From Acidimicrobiales bacterium (GTDB lineage: Bacteria; Actinomycetota; Acidimicrobiia; Acidimicrobiales; Poriferisodalaceae): a stretch of DNA of 6,435 nt. Positions 1-5,430 of the stretch are shown here, piece by piece. The notes under the pieces are model-generated. The model ran no database searches. It was not told the origin of the DNA and saw only the letters and a program-made list of their open reading frames with translations. Each line of letters starts with the position of its first letter. Within the stretch, counting starts at the first letter, position 1. Where the stretch lies: the NCBI GenBank assembly GCA_030749275.1, contig JASMKJ010000202.1, positions 1 through 6,435 on the forward strand. Reading direction: 5' to 3'. The translations under genes and the position numbers were made by a program.

Positions 1-95
1 ACTGCGGACACATTGCGCACAGAGATCAGCCTGAGGTCTTACTCGAAAACCTCGGCGGCTTTCTTATGCAAACCGGAGTTATCGGGCAGAACTAA
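1..95 (+). CDS. alpha/beta hydrolase, C-terminal end only (partial at left edge)
   Basis: The frame starting at base 3 is open from the left edge and reads CGHIAHRDQPEVLLENLGGF, then ten more residues, before a TAA at 93-95. Bases 1-2 are the end of a preceding codon ending in AC, compatible with Asp or Asn. The pattern G-H-x-x-H-R-D-Q-P-E followed by an amphipathic helix ending in F-L is the usual end of alpha/beta-fold hydrolases. The His of the first G-H is the catalytic-triad base in that family. The gene therefore enters from outside the window and about 30 residues are visible. Its stop overlaps the stop of the minus-strand hydrolase at 92-94, so the two genes are tail to tail with no spacer. 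The nucleophile region is outside the window, so the substrate class cannot be inferred. A longer open frame over the same bases (13-423) has no family-like content. Confidence 0.72.
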   Translation, partial: CGHIAHRDQPEVLLENLGGFLMQTGVIGQN

Positions 96-961
96 CCAGC
101 TAAGAGAACCCTTAAGGCGTCAGCAGCCAAACGATCAGGGGCCTCGAGAGGGCCGAAATGCGTCAGGTCCTCGTAGACGGTTGTCTCGGCATTCGTCAAT
201 GCTTCAGCCGCGGGCATTCCTAAGTTTCCGAACCCTTGGTCCATGCCTCTACCGATCAGTACCTCGGCTTTACAGTCGACGATCTTGTCATTCGTTGAAA
301 CTCGTTCGCCGTCATACACCTTGGCCTCTTCCTCTCCTCTGCATCGCAATCGCACAGAGCCGTCCTCTAGATCTTCAAAGGCGTTCGATACGTAACTGTA
401 GAGAGCATCGGCTCTACAACTAGAAAATGGTGGACGGCTCGAGAAACGTTCAAAAGCTTCACCGCGGGACCGGAACACTTCTCGCCGTTTTTGTGCACCA
501 GCGATTAAGGGGTTTTCGCCGGCAGGAAATGCCTCACCGGGCCGCCACATCACAGGTTCATATCCGTACATGCGGCGAATCAGGCCGCGACGCTCGGCAT
601 CCGCTAGTAATAAGGTCGCTGCACCAATCGAGTGACCGACACAATCGAGTTGCCCGCTATCGATTTCGAGATGATCAACCACACGGAGAATGTCCTTGGC
701 CAAACTGGTCCATTCGTAATCACCATTAGCGGGGGGACTACTCCACCCATGGGACCTTAAGTCGGGCGCCCATACTGTGAAACAGTCCGTAAGTCTGTCG
801 ACAAAAGGGCCGTATGTCCTGCCGTTGAAGCCGGTCGCATGAACGAAGAGCAGAGGTGGCCCTTCTCCACCTAGGTGGTGGAGAGCTATTTGGCCACCAC
901 CCTCTGAAGCCAACATGTCTGGAGCAGGGACACCATCAGAATTCGATTGGTTCGCAATCAC
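92..961 (-). CDS. alpha/beta fold hydrolase
   Basis: This is a probable cytoplasmic alpha/beta hydrolase (esterase, lactonase or C-C hydrolase type) of 289 residues from the GTG at 961. Visible motifs, in order, are the oxyanion-loop segment HATGF (41-45), DLRSHGWS (67-74) after strand 4, the nucleophile elbow G-H-S-I-G (109-113, Ser111), and the base in DLTHFGPLEAPD (His268). Asp241 in GRGMDQGF lies where the triad acid of this fold usually sits. Glu135 in the YEPVMW segment after the next strand is an alternative acid. The start is uncertain. GTG 961 is the furthest possible, because an in-frame TAG lies directly upstream. An ATG at 916 gives 274 residues, still ahead of the first beta strand, and is equally plausible; neither has a clear Shine-Dalgarno. 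The gene is divergent from the redox trio and may share its control region. No signal peptide or membrane segment is seen. The fold is sure; the substrate is unknown. Confidence 0.9.
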   Translation of the reverse strand: MIANQSNSDGVPAPDMLASEGGGQIALHHLGGEGPPLLFVHATGFNGRTYGPFVDRLTDCFTVWAPDLRSHGWSSPPANGDYEWTSLAKDILRVVDHLEIDSGQLDCVGHSIGAATLLLADAERRGLIRRMYGYEPVMWRPGEAFPAGENPLIAGAQKRREVFRSRGEAFERFSSRPPFSSCRADALYSYVSNAFEDLEDGSVRLRCRGEEEAKVYDGERVSTNDKIVDCKAEVLIGRGMDQGFGNLGMPAAEALTNAETTVYEDLTHFGPLEAPDRLAADALRVLLAG

Positions 962-1000
962 CTAGTCGACCATAGGCCGCGACGTGCTAATGATGTCGGT
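962..1000. promoter_or_regulatory. short divergent intergenic region, presumed to hold promoters for both sides
   Basis: Only 39 bp separate the outermost start of the minus-strand hydrolase (961) from the ATG of the plus-strand trio (1001). Any promoters must overlap here or lie inside the 5' ends of the genes. Plus-strand AATGAT at 989-994 matches the TATAAT -10 box at four of six places. It is spaced as expected for a leaderless transcript starting at 1001, which would fit the missing Shine-Dalgarno. A GTCGAC palindrome lies at 964-969. No convincing -35 box or longer operator-like inverted repeat is visible. If the hydrolase really starts at 916, the region widens to 84 bp. The promoter role is inferred from gene orientation, not from strong motifs. 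Confidence 0.35.
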
Positions 1001-1732
1001 ATGAGTCAAGAGAAATACGACATCGAATTCTTCTGGGACCCAATATGCCCTTTCGCTTGGGTCACATCACGTTGGGTTGAAAAGGTTGCGCAACAAACCA
1101 GCTACTCGGTTGATTGGCGCTTCATTTCCTTGCGAATCCTTAACAAAGACAAGGACTACGAGACGGACTTCCCTCCCGGTTACGAGCAAGGACACACAGC
1201 AGGACTGAGATTCTTAAGGGCAGCAGCAAAGGTGAGGGAAGAACATGGGCGCGAGCACATGTCTGCTCTTTACCGCGCTTTTGGAACTCACTACTGGGAG
1301 CTGAATCAGCAGCCTGGTCTGCGGAAACAACTTGGCACGGTCGAACATACAGAACGTTGCCTCGGGACTGCCGGGTTACCCACGAGTTTGGCCTCTGCTG
1401 TGGACGACCCCGAGTGGGACAGTGTTATCGAAAGTGAAACTGAACTCGCCCTGTCACGCACCGGTCGAGATGTCGGAACTCCCATCATCTCTTTCCAACC
1501 CCCAACCGGTCTCTCATTTTTCGGTCCAGTTATTTCTAGGGTGCCCACAGATGAAGAAGCAGTGCCCCTTTGGGATGCGGTCATTGAGCTCGCTAGCTTC
1601 CCAGGGTTCGCCGAAATGAAACGATCTTTGCGCGAAGCCCCTCAAATCAATGTTCTTGGGACCCTTGAGAGCAACCCCGTCATGGAGGACTGGGAAGCAG
1701 GTTCCCGCAAAGCTCACAAGCCAAGCAACTAA
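1001..1732 (+). CDS. DsbA-fold thiol oxidoreductase, resembling mycothiol-dependent nitroreductase Rv2466c
   Basis: The product is 243 residues with a thioredoxin/DsbA fold carrying a helical insert. The N-terminus runs FFWDPICPFAWVTSRW (10-25), very like the start of the mycobacterial mycothiol-dependent nitroreductase Rv2466c and of related 2-hydroxychromene-2-carboxylate isomerase-like proteins. The helical segment LYRAFGTHYW (90-99) and the cis-proline loop VGTPIISF (158-165, Pro161) follow in the expected order. The active-site motif is Cys16-Pro-Phe-Ala19, so the second cysteine of the CPWC motif is missing. A resolving cysteine in cis is absent there; a monothiol mechanism using mycothiol, or an isomerase-like activity, is possible. 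No signal peptide is seen, so it is probably cytoplasmic. ATG 1001 is chosen because it sits just before the first strand. A TTG extension to 947 would run into the divergent gene. It heads a co-directional trio, with 36 bp to the next gene. The family is fairly sure; the exact reaction is not. Confidence 0.85.
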   Translation: MSQEKYDIEFFWDPICPFAWVTSRWVEKVAQQTSYSVDWRFISLRILNKDKDYETDFPPGYEQGHTAGLRFLRAAAKVREEHGREHMSALYRAFGTHYWELNQQPGLRKQLGTVEHTERCLGTAGLPTSLASAVDDPEWDSVIESETELALSRTGRDVGTPIISFQPPTGLSFFGPVISRVPTDEEAVPLWDAVIELASFPGFAEMKRSLREAPQINVLGTLESNPVMEDWEAGSRKAHKPSN

Positions 1733-1757
1733 CAGAGCAGCGGTGACGTCTCCGTCT

Positions 1758-1761
1758 AGGG
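1758..1761 (+). promoter_or_regulatory. candidate ribosome binding site for the split-barrel flavoprotein
   Basis: AGGG lies 7 bases before the ATG at 1769 and is the only Shine-Dalgarno-like stretch among the starts of the plus-strand trio. It supports ATG 1769 as the start. The match is short, so confidence is moderate. Confidence 0.4.
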
Positions 1762-1768
1762 TTGTGAC

Positions 1769-2371
1769 ATGACCAGAACAACGGGCGAACTGTACGGCGC
1801 TGGTGCGCGATCCTTGCAAGATCACTTCGATGCTCGACGCCTGGCTGACCGTCTGAAAGAAGTCACCGTTAGCGACTCGATCGATGACAGGACAGCTTCG
1901 TATCTAGGGCGCGCGACCTACTTTTTCTTAGCGACCGTGGATGATGGCGGCTTCCCTGATGTGTCGTACAAAGGTGGCCGCTCTGGGTTTGTCCGAGTTC
2001 TGGATGACCGAACTCTACGGTTCCCTTCCTATGACGGAAACGGTATGTTCCGGTCCCTGGGCAATATCCAAGAAACAGGCAAGGTGGCGTTGTTATTTAT
2101 CCGCCAGAACGACAAAGCCAATCGAATACGCATCCATGGCACCGGGCGAGTTCTGCTGGATGAATCAGACTTGTCCCGATTCGAGGGGGCCGAGGCGGTG
2201 GTTGAAGTCCAGGTAACTCGCGTCTTCCCGAACTGTCCGCGATACATCCATGACTTAGAATCTGGAACCATCTCAGAATTTGCGCCCGGCGGATCGGCTC
2301 CTCCCCCTGAGCCTGAGTGGAAACAATGGGATACCTTTGCTGACGTTCTCCCGAACCAACATCACACATGA
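1769..2371 (+). CDS. pyridoxamine 5'-phosphate oxidase-like split-barrel FMN-type protein
   Basis: The product is 200 residues. A helical N-terminal part (about 1-48) is followed by the split-barrel core. Motifs are FFLATVDDGGFPDVSYKGG (52-70), FPSYDGNGMFRSLGNI (85-100), a VALLFI strand (106-111), IRIHGTGRV (120-128), and VFPNCPRYIH (152-161) near the end. This order is typical of the PPOX-family subgroup annotated as DR2398-like or 'pyridoxamine 5'-phosphate oxidase family'. The NGMFRSLGNI stretch belongs to the cofactor-phosphate/dimer region in such proteins. Members bind FMN, or in actinobacteria sometimes F420, and reduce or oxidise small molecules; this sequence does not settle the cofactor. 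The protein is probably a cytoplasmic dimer. The last 25 residues, rich in Pro and Gly, look disordered. Its TGA overlaps the next gene's ATG, so the two are very likely co-translated. It is unlikely to be true PdxH for vitamin B6 synthesis, given the divergent motifs and its neighbours. Confidence 0.87.
   Translation: MTRTTGELYGAGARSLQDHFDARRLADRLKEVTVSDSIDDRTASYLGRATYFFLATVDDGGFPDVSYKGGRSGFVRVLDDRTLRFPSYDGNGMFRSLGNIQETGKVALLFIRQNDKANRIRIHGTGRVLLDESDLSRFEGAEAVVEVQVTRVFPNCPRYIHDLESGTISEFAPGGSAPPPEPEWKQWDTFADVLPNQHHT
2368..2371 (+). other. ATGA stop/start overlap coupling two redox genes
   Basis: The ATG of the LLM oxidoreductase (2368-2370) and the TGA of the split-barrel gene (2369-2371) share bases. 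No Shine-Dalgarno precedes this ATG, so termination-reinitiation is the likely route of translation. This would tie the two products to a fixed ratio. Confidence 0.85.
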
Positions 2372-3381
2372 AGGTTTTTACAACTTTTCCCCAATCGGAT
2401 CTCCGAGACATCCCTTCAGCTGTTCAAAGCATCGAAGAAGACGGTTACGACGGGATAGTTTCACTCGAAAATAGACATGACCCTTTCTTGCCTTTGGCCA
2501 TCGCTGCGCTTCATTCGAAGAAACTGAAGCTCGCGACCGGAGTCGCCATAGCATTTCCCAGAAGCCCGATGGTTGCTGCAAACATCGGCTGGGATTTACA
2601 GCGCGCTAGCTCCGGACGCTTTGAATTAGGGCTTGGGAGTCAAGTGCGTGGGCACAACGAACGTCGTTTCAGCGTGAAGTGGCTGCCACCGGCTCGAAGA
2701 ATGCGTGAATACGTTGAAGCTGTCAGAGCGATCTGGGACACGTGGCGAACCGGCAAGGCTTTGAACTATGAGGGCGAGTTTTACAACTTCACCCTTATGA
2801 CCCCGAACTTCACTCCTGAACCGCTTGAAGTTCCTTTACCCAAGATCACTATGGCCGCGGTAGGTCCAGCGATGTTGCGAACCGCTGGTCGGGTGTGTGA
2901 CGGTGTTCGGCTCCACGCGTTTTGTACTCGCCCCTACTTGGAACAAAAGGTACTCCCGGAACTCCTAACGGGGCTTGAAGAAAGCTCTAGGACCCGAGAA
3001 AGCTTCGAGATAAGTGGTGGTGGCTTCATTTGCACAGGCCCCGATGATCAGTCGGTAGAAGAAATGATGGATTGGGTTCGTTATCGAATAGGTTTTTACG
3101 GAAGCACTAAGGCTTACTGGCCTGTATTCGAAGAACACGGTCTCCTTGACTTGGGGCAAGAACTTAACCATCTCTCTAAGAATGATGGCTGGTCAAAGAT
3201 GGCCGGTCTCGTGAGTGACGATGTCGTGAGACACTTCGCCGCAGTAGGGCGGCACGACGAGATCGCTAACGCGATTTCTGAACGTTTCGGTGGGCTTACC
3301 GACGCCATCGGCGCTAGTGCCTCTCCCGAAATACCCGCCGATCTACCCCCGGATGTCATCCAAGACATCCAGGCGATCTAA
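2368..3381 (+). CDS. LLM-class oxidoreductase, probably F420-dependent (MSMEG_2256-like)
   Basis: This is a 337-residue luciferase-like TIM-barrel protein, the usual length for the class. Landmarks are the N-terminal strand and helix with EEDGYDGIVSLENRHDPF (23-40), LATGVAIAFPRSPMVAA (55-71), GRFELGLGSQVRGHNERRF (83-101), YEGEFYNF (134-141), PKITMAAVGPAMLRTAGRVCDGV (158-180) and DDVVRHFAAVGRHDEIA (284-300). The ELGLGSQVRGHNERRF block and the late GRHDEIA helix resemble the actinobacterial F420-dependent group annotated as MSMEG_2256 family. Use of F420 rather than FMN is inferred from that resemblance. Members transfer hydride to or from small organic substrates in the cytoplasm; the substrate here is unknown. 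The gene ends 8 bp before the convergent serine hydrolase, with no room for a separate terminator. The ATG start is fixed by the overlap with the preceding stop and by its position before the first strand. Confidence 0.9.
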   Translation: MKVFTTFPQSDLRDIPSAVQSIEEDGYDGIVSLENRHDPFLPLAIAALHSKKLKLATGVAIAFPRSPMVAANIGWDLQRASSGRFELGLGSQVRGHNERRFSVKWLPPARRMREYVEAVRAIWDTWRTGKALNYEGEFYNFTLMTPNFTPEPLEVPLPKITMAAVGPAMLRTAGRVCDGVRLHAFCTRPYLEQKVLPELLTGLEESSRTRESFEISGGGFICTGPDDQSVEEMMDWVRYRIGFYGSTKAYWPVFEEHGLLDLGQELNHLSKNDGWSKMAGLVSDDVVRHFAAVGRHDEIANAISERFGGLTDAIGASASPEIPADLPPDVIQDIQAI

Positions 3382-3389
3382 CCAGAGAT

Positions 3390-4526
3390 CTATGATTTCC
3401 CAATCGCCGCATAAACCGCTGCTACAAGATTGAAAGCACGTTCGTCCCCTACAAGGCCACCAGCCATCTTGTTCATTGCGTATGAAATTGTGAGTCTTTC
3501 GTCAAGGTCAATAACCCCCATCGATCCACCCCAACCGAACCAATAAAGGGTCCGTTCACTTGGAGTCAAAGGCAGGCTTTCATGGTTGACCCCGAAGCCG
3601 GTCCCATAAGGCACATTTAATCCCAACACCAGGTCTCGTTCAAAGGTTTGACGTTCGAGAGCTGCCTCGATGGTTTCCGCATTCATCAAGGTAATGCCAT
3701 CGATGGTTCCGCCACAGGCGATCGCTGAGTGGATTCGCGAAATTGATCGAGCGTTGCCGATTCCTCCTCCCGCTGGAATTTCTGCTTGACGCCATTCATC
3801 GGTTTCAGTTTCGGTTCCATCTAAGACACAGCTCCGAAAGGTTCTTACGGCAATTGAGTCGGGATCGGCCTCTACGATTTCATCGATGGGTTTTTCAGGA
3901 ACATCTAATTGAGCCACACGGTGGTTCTCCGATGGATTTAACCCGATGTGGAAGTCGGCACCGAGGGGGCCTGCTACTTCGTCGCTGAAGAAAGTTCCGA
4001 GTGTCCGTCCATCAACGCGTCGCAACAGTTCTGCTTGCATCGTTCCCTGGGTTAGGGCGTGGTACCCCGGGGCGGTTCCTGGCTCCCACCATGGTTGCAT
4101 TTCAGCTAGTAGTTCCGCCATAAGTGCGTGATCGTAGAGTTCTTTGGGCGTTACGGGCCTTGGAAACCCTGAACAGCCGGTCTGATGGGTCATGACGTGT
4201 CGCACTAAAACCGAGCCCTTACCGTTACGTGCGAACTCCGGCCAGTAGTCAGCTACCGGTGCCTCGAAATCGATCGCTCCCCTGTCAGCCAACATGAGGA
4301 GACAAATGGAAGCCATTGTCTTGGTTGTTGAATAGACATTAACGATGGTGTCAGTCACCCAGGGGTCACCACTCTTGTTACGTTTGCCCGCCCAGACGTC
4401 GACTACATACTGCCCGTCAACGGTGACCGCCGCACTTGCCCCGAGTTCTTCCCCGGCCAAGAAGTTGGCTTCAAATGCTTCCTGAACTAACGAGAAGCGT
4501 TCATCGCAGTTACCACTAACTTCCAT
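3390..4526 (-). CDS. beta-lactamase-fold serine hydrolase (class C-like, family VIII esterase type)
   Basis: The product is 378 residues, typical of the PF00144 beta-lactamase/esterase family. The catalytic S-x-x-K is Ser66-Thr-Thr-Lys69 in VYSTTKTMAS. The second motif is Tyr155 in PGYHALTQG. The third, normally K-T-G in beta-lactamases, is Trp332-Gly-Gly in WFGWGGSMGVID. Family VIII carboxylesterases such as EstB show this kind of W-G-G variant, so ester hydrolysis is more likely than beta-lactam resistance. Other family landmarks are VRHVMTHQTG (108-117) and PAGGGIGNARSISRI (251-265). ATG 4526 is chosen over a GTG at 4544 because GGGA lies 6 bases upstream and MEVSGNCDERF matches how such proteins usually begin. 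There is no signal peptide, so it is probably cytoplasmic. It is last in a minus-strand run, 75 bp after the enoyl-CoA hydratase gene. The natural ester substrate is unknown. Confidence 0.9.
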   Translation of the reverse strand: MEVSGNCDERFSLVQEAFEANFLAGEELGASAAVTVDGQYVVDVWAGKRNKSGDPWVTDTIVNVYSTTKTMASICLLMLADRGAIDFEAPVADYWPEFARNGKGSVLVRHVMTHQTGCSGFPRPVTPKELYDHALMAELLAEMQPWWEPGTAPGYHALTQGTMQAELLRRVDGRTLGTFFSDEVAGPLGADFHIGLNPSENHRVAQLDVPEKPIDEIVEADPDSIAVRTFRSCVLDGTETETDEWRQAEIPAGGGIGNARSISRIHSAIACGGTIDGITLMNAETIEAALERQTFERDLVLGLNVPYGTGFGVNHESLPLTPSERTLYWFGWGGSMGVIDLDERLTISYAMNKMAGGLVGDERAFNLVAAVYAAIGKS

Positions 4527-4601
4527 TACCGTTCCCAATCTCACTTCGCTGGGTCAACTCAACTCTGATTTGATACCAACGGGTACTTTCAATAAACAAA
4601 G
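4527..4601 (-). other. intergenic gap between crotonase and serine hydrolase genes
   Basis: This 75-bp spacer is slightly more AT-rich than its surroundings. Apart from the GGGA near its end, I see no hairpin with a T run, no convincing promoter and no small gene. It is long enough to hold a secondary promoter for the serine hydrolase, but nothing proves one. Confidence 0.5.
4533..4536 (-). promoter_or_regulatory. candidate ribosome binding site for the serine hydrolase
   Basis: On the minus strand, GGGA lies 6 bases before the ATG at 4526. It is short, but it helps decide between that ATG and the GTG at 4544, which has no purine-rich stretch before it. Confidence 0.4.
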
Positions 4602-5387
4602 TTATCGGCCTTTCCATGAAGGCTTTTGACCCGATTTCGCTGCATTTCGAAATGCTTTTGCGTCTTCGGTTGCGCCGGCGACTTTCCGCATCGTTTCGCC
4701 AAAACGGATGGCCTCCACGAAGCCCATCTCTTGGCCTCGACGAGCAATTTCTTTTGTCGCTCGAACCGCAAGGGGCGCTGAGTTAGTAACGAGCCTCTTC
4801 GCTAGCTCGTTCGCCTCCGCCATTAGCTTGTCGTGCGGTACCACTTTCATGACCAGACCCATGTCCTTCGCTCGTTGAGCGTCAACACGATCTCCAACCA
4901 ACAGCAGTTCCATGGCGTTTTGCCAACCGACTCTCTGAGGCATTCGCACTGCTCCTTGAACAGTAGGTACCCCCAGCTGAACTTCGGGAAACCCAAACTC
5001 AGCGCGGTCCGAGGCGATGACAAAGTCGCAACTGGCGACCATGGTCAACCCGAAGCCAATTGCGTAGCCATTAACAGCTGCTATCACCGGTTTGAAGATC
5101 TCTTTGCCTGACTCTAAGGAAGTGAAGCTCGGCACTTCCCAAAATGAATGTTCATCGTTGCCAACAGCACTTCCGGGATCTTTCAGGTCTGCTCCCGCGC
5201 AGAACGCTTTGCCTTTGCCTGTCACGATGGCCACCCAAGCCTCGTCGTCAGTTCGCAACGTCTCCCAGGCGCGATTGAGGTCTCTACGTAGTTGGCCGTT
5301 TACAGCGTTGAGCGCTTCCGGTCGATTGTAGGTAATAACTGCAACGTGGTCGGTGCGTTCATAAGTAACGGTGGAATCTGCGTCCAT
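4602..5387 (-). CDS. enoyl-CoA hydratase/isomerase (crotonase) family protein
   Basis: The product is 261 residues, the normal crotonase length. VAVITYNRPEALNAVN (15-30) opens the fold. AFCAGADLK (61-69) and NGYAIGFGL (106-114) supply the two peptide NH groups of the oxyanion hole that holds the acyl-CoA thioester. FGFPEVQLGV (131-140) carries Glu135, the equivalent of rat Glu164. The place of the other hydratase glutamate (rat Glu144) is Thr115 in GFGLT, so classic two-Glu hydration is doubtful. Isomerase, hydrolase or another CoA reaction is possible. The C-terminal helix region (205-250) is ordinary. ATG 5387 is preferred to a GTG at 5402 because it gives the usual short lead before the first strand; no Shine-Dalgarno is visible for either. 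The gene lies 43 bp after the molybdopterin oxidoreductase and is probably in one operon with it. It acts in the cytoplasm, on fatty-acid or aromatic-acid CoA esters by inference. Confidence 0.92.
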   Translation of the reverse strand: MDADSTVTYERTDHVAVITYNRPEALNAVNGQLRRDLNRAWETLRTDDEAWVAIVTGKGKAFCAGADLKDPGSAVGNDEHSFWEVPSFTSLESGKEIFKPVIAAVNGYAIGFGLTMVASCDFVIASDRAEFGFPEVQLGVPTVQGAVRMPQRVGWQNAMELLLVGDRVDAQRAKDMGLVMKVVPHDKLMAEANELAKRLVTNSAPLAVRATKEIARRGQEMGFVEAIRFGETMRKVAGATEDAKAFRNAAKSGQKPSWKGR

Positions 5388-5430
5388 ACTGCATGATCGC
5401 ACGTTTACTTGGGGTTACATGCCGCAAATT

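Noticed and set aside
13..423. Plus-strand open frame of 136 codons over the left edge
   Set aside because: It begins at a TTG, is Arg/Ser-rich without family features, and lies antisense to the hydrolase. A different frame (3-95) carries the real hydrolase tail.
947..1000. N-terminal extension of the DsbA-fold protein from a TTG
   Set aside because: The extra 18 residues are basic and unlike the family, and they overlap the divergent gene's 5' end. ATG 1001 sits right before the first strand.
1514..1825. Minus-strand open frame across the gap between the first two trio genes
   Set aside because: It is antisense to well-supported family sequence and shows no recognisable motif.
4570..4592. 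Possible minus-strand promoter (TTGAAA at 4592-4587, TATCAA at 4575-4570)
   Set aside because: The spacer is only 11 bases, too short for a sigma-70-type promoter.
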